Shown here piece after piece: positions 1 to 8,637 of a stretch of DNA of 64,000 bases. Every line of letters starts with the position of its first letter. Within the stretch, counting starts at the first letter, position 1. Source of the DNA: VRUE01 sp050258095. GTDB lineage: Bacteria; Actinomycetota; Thermoleophilia; Solirubrobacterales; 70-9. Under the pieces are notes generated by a model. That model was not told where the DNA came from, did no database searches, and was given only the letters and a program-made list of their open reading frames with translations. The stretch covers positions 5,362 through 69,361 of the forward strand of contig JBLMYD010000038.1 of the NCBI GenBank assembly GCA_050258095.1, read 5' to 3'. The position numbers were made by a program, and so were the translations under genes.

Positions 1-1
1 C

Positions 2-283
2 CTGATCGCGACGATCGGCGCCTTCGTCCTCGCGCTCGGGATCCTGCTGACGCTCGCCAACGCGATCGTCAGCCGCAGCGGCGGCGCCCGGGCCGGACAC
101 GACCAGTGGGGCGGCGACTCGCTCGAGTGGTTCGCCCTCTCGCCGCCGGAGCCGCACAACTTCGACGTGCTGCCCGACGTGCGCAGCGCGCGGCCGATGC
201 GCGACATCCGCGAGGCGATCGCCCACAGCACGGCCCGCGGCGGGCCCGAGCCCGCGCCGCGCGAGACGCAGCCGGTAGCCTGA
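2..283 (+). CDS. ctaD: Cytochrome c oxidase subunit I, C-terminal fragment (cut by window edge)
   Basis: The 5' end lies outside the window, so only about 93 residues are visible. They contain the last part of a transmembrane helix followed by a cytosolic tail with WGGDSLEW and SPPEPHNF, which match the usual aa3 oxidase subunit I ending (WG-x-TLEW then SPPP-x-NF). The active-site helices are not visible. The gene ends 7 bases before ctaB, so the two probably share a transcript. A second, complete subunit I gene lies at 10130-12031, so the genome has at least two heme-copper oxidase subunit I genes. The family call is good; the oxidase subtype cannot be judged from the tail. Confidence 0.85.
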   Translation: MIATIGAFVLALGILLTLANAIVSRSGGARAGHDQWGGDSLEWFALSPPEPHNFDVLPDVRSARPMRDIREAIAHSTARGGPEPAPRETQPVA

Positions 284-290
284 CGCGTCG

Positions 291-1190
291 ATGTCCGGTG
301 CCGAAACCGCTGTCGTCGTACAGCGCACTCCCGCCTTCGTCGCGACGCTGCGCGACTACCTGACGCTGACCAAGCCGAAGGTGCAGTCGCTGCTGCTGCT
401 GACGACGATCACGACGATGTACGTCGCCGGCGACCCCTCCCCCGGCCTCGTCTTCCTCGTCTGCCTGGGCGGCGCGCTCTCGGCCGGCGGCGCCGGCGCG
501 ATCAACCATGCCGTCGATCGCGACATCGACCGGGTCATGGCCCGCACGGCGAGCCGGCCGGTCGCAGGCGGTCGCATCTCGCCGCAGGCCGCGATCGCCT
601 TCGGCGTCGCCCTCGGCTGCGCCTCCTTCCTGCTGCTGGCGCTCGCCGTCAACCCGCTGGCGGCGGCCCTCTCGCTCTCCGGGCTGCTCGGCTACGTCTT
701 CGTCTACACGCTCTGGCTGAAGCGCTCGACGCCGCAGAACATCGTCATCGGCGGGGCGGCCGGCGCCGTGCCGCCGCTGGTCGCCTGGGCGGCCGTCACC
801 GGCGGCATCGGCGGCACCGCCCTCTTCCTCTTCGCGATCGTCTTCTTCTGGACGCCGCCGCACTTCTGGGCGCTCTCGCTGCTGATGAAGGACGAGTACG
901 CCAAGGTCGGCGTGCCGATGCTGCCCGTCGTTCGCGGCGAGGACGAGACGCGCCGCCAGATCCTCCTCTACACGGTCCTGCTCTACGCGGTGACGCAGCT
1001 GCCGTTCTGCGCGGGCGGCTTCGGGGTCGAGTACCTGGTCGCCTCGATGGCGCTGGGCGGCGGCTTCATCTACTGCGCGGTGCGCCTGCTGCGCAGCCGC
1101 GACCGGCGCTGGGCCCTGCGCACCTACCTCTACTCGCTCGCCTACCTGGCGCTGCTCTTCGTCTCGATGCCGATCGACCGGGTCTTCTAG
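291..1190 (+). CDS. ctaB: Protoheme IX farnesyltransferase (heme O synthase)
   Basis: 299 residues, the normal length for the CtaB/CyoE/COX10 family of UbiA-type prenyltransferases. It farnesylates protoheme IX to heme O, the first step towards heme A. The Asp-rich diphosphate-binding motif is visible as NHAVDRDID (residues 72-80), followed by RVMARTASRP, and the second family loop as KDEYAKVGVPML. About eight to nine hydrophobic helices are apparent. The ATG at 291 gives a start 7 bases after the oxidase subunit I stop. Together with ctaA at 2866 it supplies heme A to the oxidases encoded here. Confidence 0.95.
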   Translation: MSGAETAVVVQRTPAFVATLRDYLTLTKPKVQSLLLLTTITTMYVAGDPSPGLVFLVCLGGALSAGGAGAINHAVDRDIDRVMARTASRPVAGGRISPQAAIAFGVALGCASFLLLALAVNPLAAALSLSGLLGYVFVYTLWLKRSTPQNIVIGGAAGAVPPLVAWAAVTGGIGGTALFLFAIVFFWTPPHFWALSLLMKDEYAKVGVPMLPVVRGEDETRRQILLYTVLLYAVTQLPFCAGGFGVEYLVASMALGGGFIYCAVRLLRSRDRRWALRTYLYSLAYLALLFVSMPIDRVF

Positions 1191-1203
1191 TAGAAATCGG
1201 CCC

Positions 1204-1317
1204 GTGGATCGCGAGACCGCACGAGCGAGCATGAGCGCCGGCCTTGTCGCCGGCGGCGTCGCTGTGGCGATCTTCGCGCTCTGCTTCGTCGTCGCGATGC
1301 TCTACATCGCCTCATAG
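1204..1317 (+). CDS. Small single-span membrane protein, 37 aa
   Basis: A short GTG-started frame of 37 codons, with an internal ATG at 1231 as an alternative start. It encodes a short polar head followed by one continuous hydrophobic segment of about 25 residues ending in MLYIAS. It starts 13 bases after ctaB and its stop is 1 base before the next gene, so it looks like a translated member of the operon. Small single-helix subunits are common next to oxidase genes, but no family is recognised and the function is unknown. No homology search was possible. Confidence 0.5.
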   Translation: MDRETARASMSAGLVAGGVAVAIFALCFVVAMLYIAS

Positions 1318-1318
1318 C

Positions 1319-1606
1319 GTGAGCGAGCACCGTCACATCCCCGAGCCCGGCGAGCTGGTCTACCGGCCCCGCCCCTCGTGGGCGCCGGCGATCTTCGCCT
1401 TCGCGATCGCCCTCGCCGTCTGCGGCATCTTCATCAGCTTCATGGTGCCCGGCTGGATCTACTCGATCATCGGCGGCGTCGTCGCCCTCTTCGCCCTGCG
1501 CAGCATGGTCAAGGAGGCGAGCAGCTCCTACTTCAAGCTCCCGCGCACGCAGAAGGCGCGCGGCGCTGTGCTCCCGGTCGAACCGATTTCCCCGCCGCAG
1601 GGCTGA
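1319..1606 (+). CDS. Small two-helix membrane protein next to oxidase genes
   Basis: 95 residues from the GTG at 1319, one base after the preceding stop. The longer frame from 1244 would overlap the preceding gene heavily and adds low-complexity sequence, so 1319 is preferred. Two adjacent hydrophobic stretches (starting SWAPAIFAFAIALAVCGIF, then WIYSIIGGVVALFALRS) form a helical hairpin, followed by a basic tail with EASSSYFKLPR. Size and position suggest a cytochrome oxidase accessory subunit (subunit IV-like), but this is inference from context. Confidence 0.6.
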   Translation: MSEHRHIPEPGELVYRPRPSWAPAIFAFAIALAVCGIFISFMVPGWIYSIIGGVVALFALRSMVKEASSSYFKLPRTQKARGAVLPVEPISPPQG

Positions 1607-1607
1607 A

Positions 1608-2009
1608 TCAGTCCGGCGTCATCCCGGAGGTGGCTCCGTCGGAGGTCCAGACGCGGACGATGTCGCGCATCGAGAGCACGCCGACGAGGTCCGGTCCCTC
1701 GTAGACGACGAGGTGGCGGATGCCGCGGCGCGACATCTCGGCGGCGGCGCGCTCGAGGCTCCAGTCCGGCGAGGCCGCGATCACGCTGTCGCTCATGTGG
1801 TCGCCGACCCGCTCGGCGTCGGGATCCTCGCCGGCGCCCAGCGAGAGCAGCACGTCGCGCTCGGTGACGATCCGCGGCCCGGGCGTCTCGTCGTCGCTGA
1901 CCAGAGCCGCCCCGGTCCCCTTCTCGGCCATCATCCTCGCCGCCTCGCGCAGAGTGTGGCCCGGCCCCACGGTGAGGACCACCTCCGACATGCCATCCCG
2001 TACGAGCAT
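1608..2009 (-). CDS. Protein of two CBS domains
   Basis: 133 residues that are essentially a tandem CBS (Bateman) module. The first CBS unit carries TLREAARMMAEKGTGAALV and ITERDVL-like sequence (IVTERDVLLS). The second carries SLERAAAEMSRRGIRHLVV and GVLSMRDIVRVW. Such modules bind adenine nucleotides and act as energy sensors, either alone or with partners. There is no attached enzyme domain. It is convergent with the preceding small membrane gene (1 base apart) and divergent from the cytochrome c gene. A second CBS-only protein lies at 22322-22783. The target is unknown. Confidence 0.88.
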   Translation of the reverse strand: MLVRDGMSEVVLTVGPGHTLREAARMMAEKGTGAALVSDDETPGPRIVTERDVLLSLGAGEDPDAERVGDHMSDSVIAASPDWSLERAAAEMSRRGIRHLVVYEGPDLVGVLSMRDIVRVWTSDGATSGMTPD

Positions 2010-2128
2010 CTGGCTTCTCCCCTCGGTCGCGAGCTAGTGTGAATCGCCTCAAGCCTACCCGACCACCGTGCCTGGACAAACCGCTTCCGCAGGGGCGGGC
2101 ATATAGACTCCGGCGCGCTTCGCGCCGT

Positions 2129-2809
2129 ATGCCAACGCTCTCGAAACTCATTCGTCCCGCGCTCGTCCTCGCCGCCCTCGCCGCGGTCGCGCTGCCCGCG
2201 TCCGGCTGCGGCACGAGCACGGCCGACACGACGCGCGGGCGGGCCCTCTTCGTCCAGAAGTGCGGCGTCTGCCACGCGCTTGCGCAAGCGGGGACGACGG
2301 CGCAGATCGGGCCCAACCTCGACGACGCCTTCGCTGCCGCCCGCGCCGCCGGCGAGGGCGGCAGCACGGTCGAAGGGATCGTCAAGGACCAGGTCGAGCA
2401 TCCGCGGCCCAGCAACGCCAACCCGGCGGTCTCGATGCCGGCCGACGTCGTCACCGGGCAGGACCTCGAGGACGTCGCCGCCTACGTCGGCCTCTGGGCC
2501 GGCGTTCCCGGCGCGGCGCCGCCGAAGGTGCAGGGAGGCCCGGGCGCCCAGATCTTCGCCGGCAGCGGCTGCGGCGGCTGCCACACGCTGGCGGCGGCCG
2601 GCTCGGGAGGCACGGCCGGCCCGAACCTCGACGAAGTCCTGCCGGGCCAGACAGCGGCGATGGTCGAAGAGTCGATCGTCGATCCGAACGCCAAGATCGC
2701 CAAGGGCTACTCGGCCAACGTGATGCCGCCGAACTTCGGCCAGACCCTCTCCAAGACGGAAATCGAAGAGCTGGTCGAATTCCTGATCGAATCGACCGGC
2801 GGCGGCTGA
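2129..2809 (+). CDS. Di-heme (two-domain) lipoprotein cytochrome c
   Basis: 226 residues from the ATG at 2129, chosen because it gives a clean lipoprotein signal: a hydrophobic stretch ending LPASGC with Cys27 as the lipidated residue. A longer frame from 2039 would bury it. Two class I cytochrome c domains follow. The first has heme motif CGVCH (45-49) with probable Met103 ligand. The second has CGGCH (148-152) with probable Met199 ligand (SANVMPP). It probably sits on the outer face of the membrane and hands electrons to the oxidase. It lies immediately upstream of ctaA. Confidence 0.88.
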   Translation: MPTLSKLIRPALVLAALAAVALPASGCGTSTADTTRGRALFVQKCGVCHALAQAGTTAQIGPNLDDAFAAARAAGEGGSTVEGIVKDQVEHPRPSNANPAVSMPADVVTGQDLEDVAAYVGLWAGVPGAAPPKVQGGPGAQIFAGSGCGGCHTLAAAGSGGTAGPNLDEVLPGQTAAMVEESIVDPNAKIAKGYSANVMPPNFGQTLSKTEIEELVEFLIESTGGG

Positions 2810-2865
2810 AAAGGCGGCTGAGCGCCCCCGGCGGCCGCTCGCCGCTTGACATCATCCCCGGCGGC

Positions 2866-3831
2866 ATGCGCGCCCGATACAGCATCTCACCGCGGCTCTA
2901 CGCCACGGTCGCGCTGATCGCGCTGGTCGCCCTCGCGCTGATCGTGCTCACGGGGGCAGCCGTGCGCCTCACCGGCTCGGGCCTGGGCTGCCCGGACTGG
3001 CCCAAGTGCTACGGCCAGACCGTGCCGCCGCTCAACACCCACGCCGTGATCGAGTTCGCCAACCGAGTCTTCACCGGCTTCGTCGGCTTCGCCGTGATCG
3101 CGGCCAGCGTGCTCGCCTGGTTCCGCAAGCCGTTCCGCGGGCACCTGGCGCTGTTCGGCGCGCTGCTGCCGCTGGGAGTGATCGGCCAGGCGATCCTCGG
3201 CGGCCTCGTCGTCCGCCACCACCTCGCCCCGGGCCTGGTGATGAGCCACTTCATCCTCTCGATGCTGCTGCTCGACGCCGCCTTCGCGCTCGCCTGGTGC
3301 GCGCGCTACGAACCGACCGACCGCCGCCGCTCCGGCGACCGGCTCGGCGTCTGGGCCGTGCGAGCGCTGATCCCGTTCGGCCAGCTGACGATCCTGGCGG
3401 GGACGATCGCGACCGCCTCCGGGCCCCACGCCGGCGCCCACGCCGGCCAGCTGGTGCGCCGCTTCCGCTTCGAGGGCGCCGACACGCTCGAATGGGTCGT
3501 CCAGCGGCACGCGGCGATCGCGACCGTCTTCGGCCTCGCCGCGATAGCCGTCTGGCTCCTCCTGCGGCGCCCGGGCGGCGACGACCGCGCCACCAGGCCC
3601 CTGGCCGTGGTGATCGGCCTGCTCGCCCTGCAGGGCGTCGTCGGCGGCGTCCAGTGGTTCCTCGAACTGCCGACGGAGATCGTCTGGGCCCACGTCGCCC
3701 TGGCGACGATCACCTGGCTGGCGATGCTGTGGACGGTGGCGACGGCGGGGCGTTTGGAACCGAGAGTCAGCCCAGGTGCGTCACGAGTAGAGCGCCTGCC
3801 ACTGCAAGAAGCGCAAGAGACAGGCGCGTGA
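2866..3831 (+). CDS. ctaA: Heme A synthase (COX15/CtaA family)
   Basis: 321 residues with about eight predicted helices. It oxidises the C8 methyl of heme O to the formyl group of heme A. The family signature RLTGSGLGCPDWPKC is present at residues 34-48, and His residues expected to bind heme lie in helices with HHLAPGLVMSHF, VQRHAAIAT and WAHVALATI. The ATG at 2866 starts just before the first helix; the same frame stays open far upstream but only as shadow of the cytochrome gene. The 3' end overlaps the convergent small gene at 3767-4006 by 65 bases. Confidence 0.92.
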   Translation: MRARYSISPRLYATVALIALVALALIVLTGAAVRLTGSGLGCPDWPKCYGQTVPPLNTHAVIEFANRVFTGFVGFAVIAASVLAWFRKPFRGHLALFGALLPLGVIGQAILGGLVVRHHLAPGLVMSHFILSMLLLDAAFALAWCARYEPTDRRRSGDRLGVWAVRALIPFGQLTILAGTIATASGPHAGAHAGQLVRRFRFEGADTLEWVVQRHAAIATVFGLAAIAVWLLLRRPGGDDRATRPLAVVIGLLALQGVVGGVQWFLELPTEIVWAHVALATITWLAMLWTVATAGRLEPRVSPGASRVERLPLQEAQETGA

Positions 3832-4006
3832 TCGTCGCGTGCAGGCCGATGACCATCCGCTGGGTCTCCCGGATTTCCTCGCCCACGGTTAGGAACCGTT
3901 CGTCGACCTTGTCGAAGCGCGCGTCCATGCGCCGCCCAAGGTCATCGACCTGGTTTTTCAGATCGTCAATCCGGTCGTCGGTCCAGCGCGATGTCATCAG
4001 CTCCAT
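3767..4006 (-). CDS. Small coiled-coil protein with C-terminal membrane anchor
   Basis: 79 residues. The first ~50 are charged with heptad-like spacing (DDRIDDLKNQVDDLGRRMD, then DARFDKVDERF), followed by a hydrophobic C-terminal span (LSLALLAVAGALLV). This is the layout of a tail-anchored coiled coil. A longer relative sits at 59589-59954, with the same SWTDERL/RWTDDRI start and F/D-rich repeats, so this is a small paralogous family. It overlaps the end of ctaA on the other strand. Function unknown. Confidence 0.6.
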   Translation of the reverse strand: MELMTSRWTDDRIDDLKNQVDDLGRRMDARFDKVDERFLTVGEEIRETQRMVIGLHATITRLSLALLAVAGALLVTHLG

Positions 4007-4073
4007 TCTGCCAGCCTAGAAGACAGAAAGTTTCGCGTGGCGCGCTATATCGCGCGGATCTGAAAAAAATTCG

Positions 4074-4724
4074 TCACGAAACAGCGCGCTCGGCGCTGAG
4101 GTCGACGACCACGTGGGTGACCGGCAGGTCGACACGTTCGCGTGCCTGCTCGACGACGCCCCGCTCGAGCCAGCGCGAGCGCTCCGGCGGGTGGGTGGAG
4201 ATGACTATCTCGTCCGCCGAGAAGACGCGCAGAGCGTCCTCGATCGCCACGCCCGGATCGGAGTCGCCGATCTCGCCCTTCGCCTTCAGACCCAGCTCCC
4301 GGATCGCGATCAAGGAGAGCTCCATCCGCTGCCGCGCCAGCTCGATCGCTTCGTCGATGTCGGAGGTCCAGTGCGAGGTCCGCGACGCAGCGAGCGCCGG
4401 CGTGACGACGAGAATCTCGCTGTCGCGCCCGCTGCACCGCCTGCGGATCTCGTCGATCAGCGCCTCGCCGCCGACCGTCTCGTTGGCGACGACGAGGAGC
4501 CGGAACCTGCCGTCGCCGCCCTTCGAGACCGCAACCTCCTGCAGCAGCGATCCCCGCGCGCCCCGGTAGGCCATCTCGGCGCCGAAGCCGACCAGCGCCG
4601 CCGCCCAGACGACCCCGATCGCGGGCCTGGTCAGCAGCGTCAGTCCGATCACCGAGACCGCGCCGAGACCGATCACGACGACCCAGCGAAACGCATCCGC
4701 CTCCGACCTCAAGGGGTTGTGCAT
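4074..4724 (-). CDS. Membrane-anchored USP-like protein
   Basis: 216 residues. Two hydrophobic N-terminal segments (about residues 13-32 and 35-50) are followed by an alpha/beta domain starting RFRLLVVANETV that resembles the universal stress protein fold. Its end, EIVISTHPPERSRWLERGV then LPVTHVVVDL, is clearly similar to the end of the tandem protein at 9261-10133 (EVLISTFAGESSRWLEDDL). The two are therefore relatives and both sit beside oxidase genes. No catalytic motif is visible. Ligand and role are unknown. Confidence 0.6.
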   Translation of the reverse strand: MHNPLRSEADAFRWVVVIGLGAVSVIGLTLLTRPAIGVVWAAALVGFGAEMAYRGARGSLLQEVAVSKGGDGRFRLLVVANETVGGEALIDEIRRRCSGRDSEILVVTPALAASRTSHWTSDIDEAIELARQRMELSLIAIRELGLKAKGEIGDSDPGVAIEDALRVFSADEIVISTHPPERSRWLERGVVEQARERVDLPVTHVVVDLSAERAVS

Positions 4725-4789
4725 ACCCCTGTTTTACTACCCGGCCGGGTCCCGGGTTCAGTCGGCGAGGGCGCAGGTCGGGCTTCGCC

Positions 4790-7700
4790 TCAGCGGCTCC
4801 ACTTCTGCACGCGATCGTTGAGCGAGTCGGCGATCCAGAGATTGCCGCTGGAGTCGCTCGTGATGCCGGCGGGGAATTCGAATTCGAATTGTCCTTCGCC
4901 TTTGCCCCCTTCACCGAACTTGCCTTCGTAGGTGCCTTCTTCGCTGAACCACTGGACGCGGTTGTTGCGTTCGTCGACGATCCAGATCGTCCCCGCTTCG
5001 TCGACCGCGATCATGTCGGGATGCATGAACTGGCCGTCGAAGATGCCCGTGGTGCCGAATTCCTGAACGAATTCGCCGGATTCGTTGAACTCGATGACCG
5101 CCCCGGCCAGCCAGTCGCAGACCCAGACGTTGTTGCCGGGGCCGATGTCGATGCCGCTCGGGTTGATCATGTGCCCTTTTTCGCCTTCGGACGGCTTGAC
5201 GACCCGAATCAGTTTCCCTTTCGGACTGAACTCCTGCAGACGGCCGTTGTAGGTGTCGGCGACCCAGATGTCGCCCTCGGCGTCGATCGCGATGCTTTCC
5301 GCGTCGAATAGCTGGCCTTCTTCGGTGCCCATTTCGCCGAACTGTTCAAAGCATTCTCCCGTTTCGTTGAACTGCGTAACGCGGTAATTGCCCGCGTCGT
5401 CGACCCAGATGTAGCCTTCGGCGTCGATCGCCACCGACTTCGGCCGGTTGATCTGGCATTTCCCTTCCCCCGATTCGCCGAATTCTCTGATGAATTTGCC
5501 TTCTTTGTCGAACTTCTGCAGGCGGTCGTTTTCCATGTCGACGACCCAGACGTTGCCTTCGGCGTCGATCGCGACGTCGGCGGGATGTTTGAATTTTCCT
5601 TCCCCTTCGCCTTCGGAGCCGAAATTGAGGGTGCTGCGCGGCAGCGACTTGAAGGTTTTGTCTTCCCCTTTGACGATTCCCCCTTCGCTTTCGGCGACGA
5701 CTCGGAAGTGGTATTCGGTGGCTGTTTTCAGGCCGGTCGGAGTCTGGCTGACGGCTTTGGCTTCGGTGCCCGAGCCGACTGATTCGCCCGATGTCGGAAT
5801 TTTGCTTCCGTAGGACGTGGTTTCACCGTATTCGAACCAGTAGGTTGTTGCGTAGCCTTTGGGGTTGACCAGGGCATTGAGGTTCGCCTGGGTTAATTTG
5901 ATCGCCGTGGCGGCTTCGGTCGTGACTTTGGGCGGCGGCTTCGGTTTCCACTTCTGGACCCTGTCGTTGACCGTGTCGGCGACCCAGACGTTGCCTTCGG
6001 AATCGGCGCCGATGCCGCCCGGTTCCGCAAGCTCGCCGGAGTTGTTCCCGGGCGTGCCGAACTGGCCGACGTAGTTGCCTTCGGAGTCGAACCTCTGCAC
6101 GCGATTGTTGCCCGCATCGGTTACCCAGAGCCAGCCTTCGGAGTCGATTGCCACCTGGGTGGGTTCTAAGAATTTGCCGTTGCCGTTGCCTTCCGAACCG
6201 ACTTTGCGGATGAATTTGCCTTCCGAGGTGAACTCCTGCAGGCGATCATTGCCGGTGTCGGCTACCCAAACGTTGCCTTTGGAGTCCAGGGCGATGCCTT
6301 GAGAGTCATCGAGTTTCCCATCTTCGCTCCCCAAGCTTCCAAATTCACGGACGAATTCGCCTTTACTGGTGAACTCCTGAACTCGCGGAAATTCCGTGGT
6401 GGACTCAACTGTCCAAATATGGTTTGACGAGTCGATCGAGATGTCTCGCAGCGCCTTGAATTTTCCACTTTCCGAACCAAGGCTGCCAAACTTAAACAGG
6501 TATTCGCCTTTGGAATTGAACTCTTGAACTCGGTGGTTGCCCCGCGTGGCAACCCAAATATTTCCTTTTGAGTCCAACGCTATCCCTTCGGGTTCAATGA
6601 ATTGGTCGTTTGCACTCCCTTCGCTGCCGAACTGAAGGATGAATTTGCCTTCGGAGTCGAACTTCTGGACCCGGTTATGGGCGAAGTCAGTGACCCAAAC
6701 GTTGCCTTCTTCATCGGCGATCGCGTCGCTCGGTTCACTCAAGCGCCCAGCTCCCGAGCCTTCGCCACCGAGCTTACGGATGAATTCGCCTTTGCTGGTG
6801 AACTCCTGCATACGGTTGTTGAGGGTATCGGCAACCCAGACGTTGCCTTTGGAATCGACGCCAATCCCCTCCGGCTTTGAAAGCTGTCCGCTGTCATTGC
6901 CATGAGTGCCGAATTCCTGGAGAAGTTTGCCTTCGCCGTTGAACTGCTTCACGTTGTTGCCATTTGTGCTGGCGACCCAAATGTCACCGGTGGAGCCGAT
7001 CGCGATGCCTTGGGGGTTGGAGACCCCACTGGCTTTGCGGATGAATTTGCCTTCTGCCGTGAACTCCTCCAAGCGGCTGTTGCCCGTGTCAGCAACCCAA
7101 ATGTCGTTTTCTGTGTCTATGACGATACCCCTCGGATTTTCGAATTTCCCGTTTTCGGAGCCCTGGGTGCCGAATTTTTGGATGAAATTTCCTTCGGAAT
7201 CGAACTCCTGCACCCGGTCGTTTAGGGTATCCGCAATCCAGACGTTTCCTTCGGAATCGACCGCGATATCCTCGGGTTTTTTGAGTTGCCCGTCTTCGGT
7301 GCCTTCGCTGCCGAATTTGCGGACGAATTCGCCTTTCGACGTGAACTCCTGAACTCGATAGTTATCGGTATCGGCAATCCAAACGTTGCCTTCCGGGTCG
7401 AGTGCGATGCCTTGAAGGTTGGAGAGCAACCCGTCCCCCGACCCTAAGGCTCCGAACTGCTGGATGAATTTCCCTTCCGCGTCGAACTCCTGAACCCGAT
7501 TGTGACCGGAGTCGGCGACCCAGACGTTGCCTTCGGCATCTACGGCCGCTTCGCCCGGGATGGAGAGCTGTCCCGCGCCTATGTTGTCGCCGCCGAACTT
7601 GCGGACGAATTTGCCTTCCGAGTCGAGCTCCTGAACCCGGTCGTTGGAGGTATCGGCAATCCAGAGGTTGCCTTTGGAGTCGATGACAAGACCGCCCGGA

Positions 7701-8581
7701 TCTGAAAGCTGGCCGTCTTCGTTGCCGGCGTTGCCGGCTTTGGCGACGAATTTGCCTTCCGAGTCGAACTCCTGCAGGCGGTTGTTGCCCGTATCGGCGA
7801 CCCAAACGTTACCCGCGGAGTCGAGTGCGATGCCCTGTGGGCTTTGGAGTTGTCCGCCTTCGGTTCCTTCGCTGCCGAATTTGCGGACGAATTCGCCTTT
7901 GGGGTTGAACTCTTGAACCCGGTGACTGTTGGTGTCCGCAGCCCAAACGTTGCCTTCGGAGTCGATGGCCATGCCCTGGGGCTTTAAGAACTTACCGTCT
8001 TCGTCTCCCACTGTTCCAAACTTGAGGAGGAATTCCCCCGCTGAATTGAACTTCTGGATTCGATTGTTGTTGGTGTCGGCCACCCAGAAGTTGCCTTCGG
8101 AGTCGATGGCCATGCCCTGGGGCTTGCCGAAATGACCATTGGCAGTACCCGACGAGCCGAATTTCCCGACGAATTCGCCCGTCGCCGAGAACTCCTGAAC
8201 GCGGTTATTGCCGCTGTCGACGACCCAGATGTTGCCTTTGGAGTCGACCGCGATCCCCTGGGGTTCGTCGAAGAGGCCGTCAGCGGTGCCGAAGGCACCG
8301 AGCTCGCGGACGAATTTGCCTTCGGAGTCGAACTCCTGGACCCGGTTGTGGCCGGTGTCGGAAACCCAGGAGTTGCCTTCGGAATCGAGAGCGACCCAGC
8401 CCGGTTCGACCAGGTGGCCGCCCGCGGTTCCTTCGCCGTCGATGCCCAGTTCGTATGTCGCCGTGGCGGCCTCAGCCAACGGAGCTGCGGCCAGAGCGCC
8501 CAGGAAGATGCAAGAGAGGGCAAGCGCAACGGTGTGCGCTTTCCGCGCACTGCGCCGCCCGCTTGCTAACGAACCCTCCAT
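4790..8581 (-). CDS. Giant secreted NHL-repeat beta-propeller protein
   Basis: 1263 residues. An N-terminal signal sequence (hydrophobic LALSCIFLGALAAAPLAEA after a basic start) is followed by NHL repeats of about 47 residues with the core DSEGNVWVADTGNNRVQEF. I count 24 units: 18, then a domain resembling fibronectin type III (NPKGYATTYWFEYG to YHFRVVAES), then six more. NHL propellers are commonly six-bladed, so 24 units would fit four propellers. No cell-wall anchor motif or catalytic site is seen. Its G+C content is clearly lower than that of its neighbours and it uses many GAA and TTT codons. It has its own promoter just upstream. Likely a surface or secreted binding protein; the partner is unknown. 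Confidence 0.9.
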   Translation of the reverse strand: MEGSLASGRRSARKAHTVALALSCIFLGALAAAPLAEAATATYELGIDGEGTAGGHLVEPGWVALDSEGNSWVSDTGHNRVQEFDSEGKFVRELGAFGTADGLFDEPQGIAVDSKGNIWVVDSGNNRVQEFSATGEFVGKFGSSGTANGHFGKPQGMAIDSEGNFWVADTNNNRIQKFNSAGEFLLKFGTVGDEDGKFLKPQGMAIDSEGNVWAADTNSHRVQEFNPKGEFVRKFGSEGTEGGQLQSPQGIALDSAGNVWVADTGNNRLQEFDSEGKFVAKAGNAGNEDGQLSDPGGLVIDSKGNLWIADTSNDRVQELDSEGKFVRKFGGDNIGAGQLSIPGEAAVDAEGNVWVADSGHNRVQEFDAEGKFIQQFGALGSGDGLLSNLQGIALDPEGNVWIADTDNYRVQEFTSKGEFVRKFGSEGTEDGQLKKPEDIAVDSEGNVWIADTLNDRVQEFDSEGNFIQKFGTQGSENGKFENPRGIVIDTENDIWVADTGNSRLEEFTAEGKFIRKASGVSNPQGIAIGSTGDIWVASTNGNNVKQFNGEGKLLQEFGTHGNDSGQLSKPEGIGVDSKGNVWVADTLNNRMQEFTSKGEFIRKLGGEGSGAGRLSEPSDAIADEEGNVWVTDFAHNRVQKFDSEGKFILQFGSEGSANDQFIEPEGIALDSKGNIWVATRGNHRVQEFNSKGEYLFKFGSLGSESGKFKALRDISIDSSNHIWTVESTTEFPRVQEFTSKGEFVREFGSLGSEDGKLDDSQGIALDSKGNVWVADTGNDRLQEFTSEGKFIRKVGSEGNGNGKFLEPTQVAIDSEGWLWVTDAGNNRVQRFDSEGNYVGQFGTPGNNSGELAEPGGIGADSEGNVWVADTVNDRVQKWKPKPPPKVTTEAATAIKLTQANLNALVNPKGYATTYWFEYGETTSYGSKIPTSGESVGSGTEAKAVSQTPTGLKTATEYHFRVVAESEGGIVKGEDKTFKSLPRSTLNFGSEGEGEGKFKHPADVAIDAEGNVWVVDMENDRLQKFDKEGKFIREFGESGEGKCQINRPKSVAIDAEGYIWVDDAGNYRVTQFNETGECFEQFGEMGTEEGQLFDAESIAIDAEGDIWVADTYNGRLQEFSPKGKLIRVVKPSEGEKGHMINPSGIDIGPGNNVWVCDWLAGAVIEFNESGEFVQEFGTTGIFDGQFMHPDMIAVDEAGTIWIVDERNNRVQWFSEEGTYEGKFGEGGKGEGQFEFEFPAGITSDSSGNLWIADSLNDRVQKWSR

Positions 8582-8592
8582 AGCGGTAGGTA

Positions 8593-8621
8593 GTCATACA
8601 CCAGGAACGGTGTCCAGTCAA
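8593..8621 (-). promoter_or_regulatory. Promoter of the NHL-repeat gene
   Basis: Reading the minus strand, TTGACT (8621-8616) and TATGAC (8598-8593) are separated by exactly 17 bases, a good vegetative-type -35/-10 pair. The expected transcript start falls only a few bases before the ATG at 8581, and there is no purine-rich ribosome site in the gap, so the mRNA may be nearly leaderless. It lies between the ctaE stop and the NHL gene, so that gene can be transcribed independently of the oxidase operon. Confidence 0.6.
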
Positions 8622-8637
8622 GAATACCTGAGTTTAT

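Noticed and set aside
4889..8569. Many long plus-strand open frames opposite the NHL gene
   Set aside because: They are antisense shadows produced by the repetitive GAA/TTC-rich codons of the NHL repeats; they have no ribosome sites and repeat with the same 140-base period.
4790..8581. Tandem DNA periodicity resembling a CRISPR array or satellite
   Set aside because: Repeat units are about 140 bp, diverged and continuous in one reading frame, encoding NHL blades; there are no short identical repeats with unique spacers.
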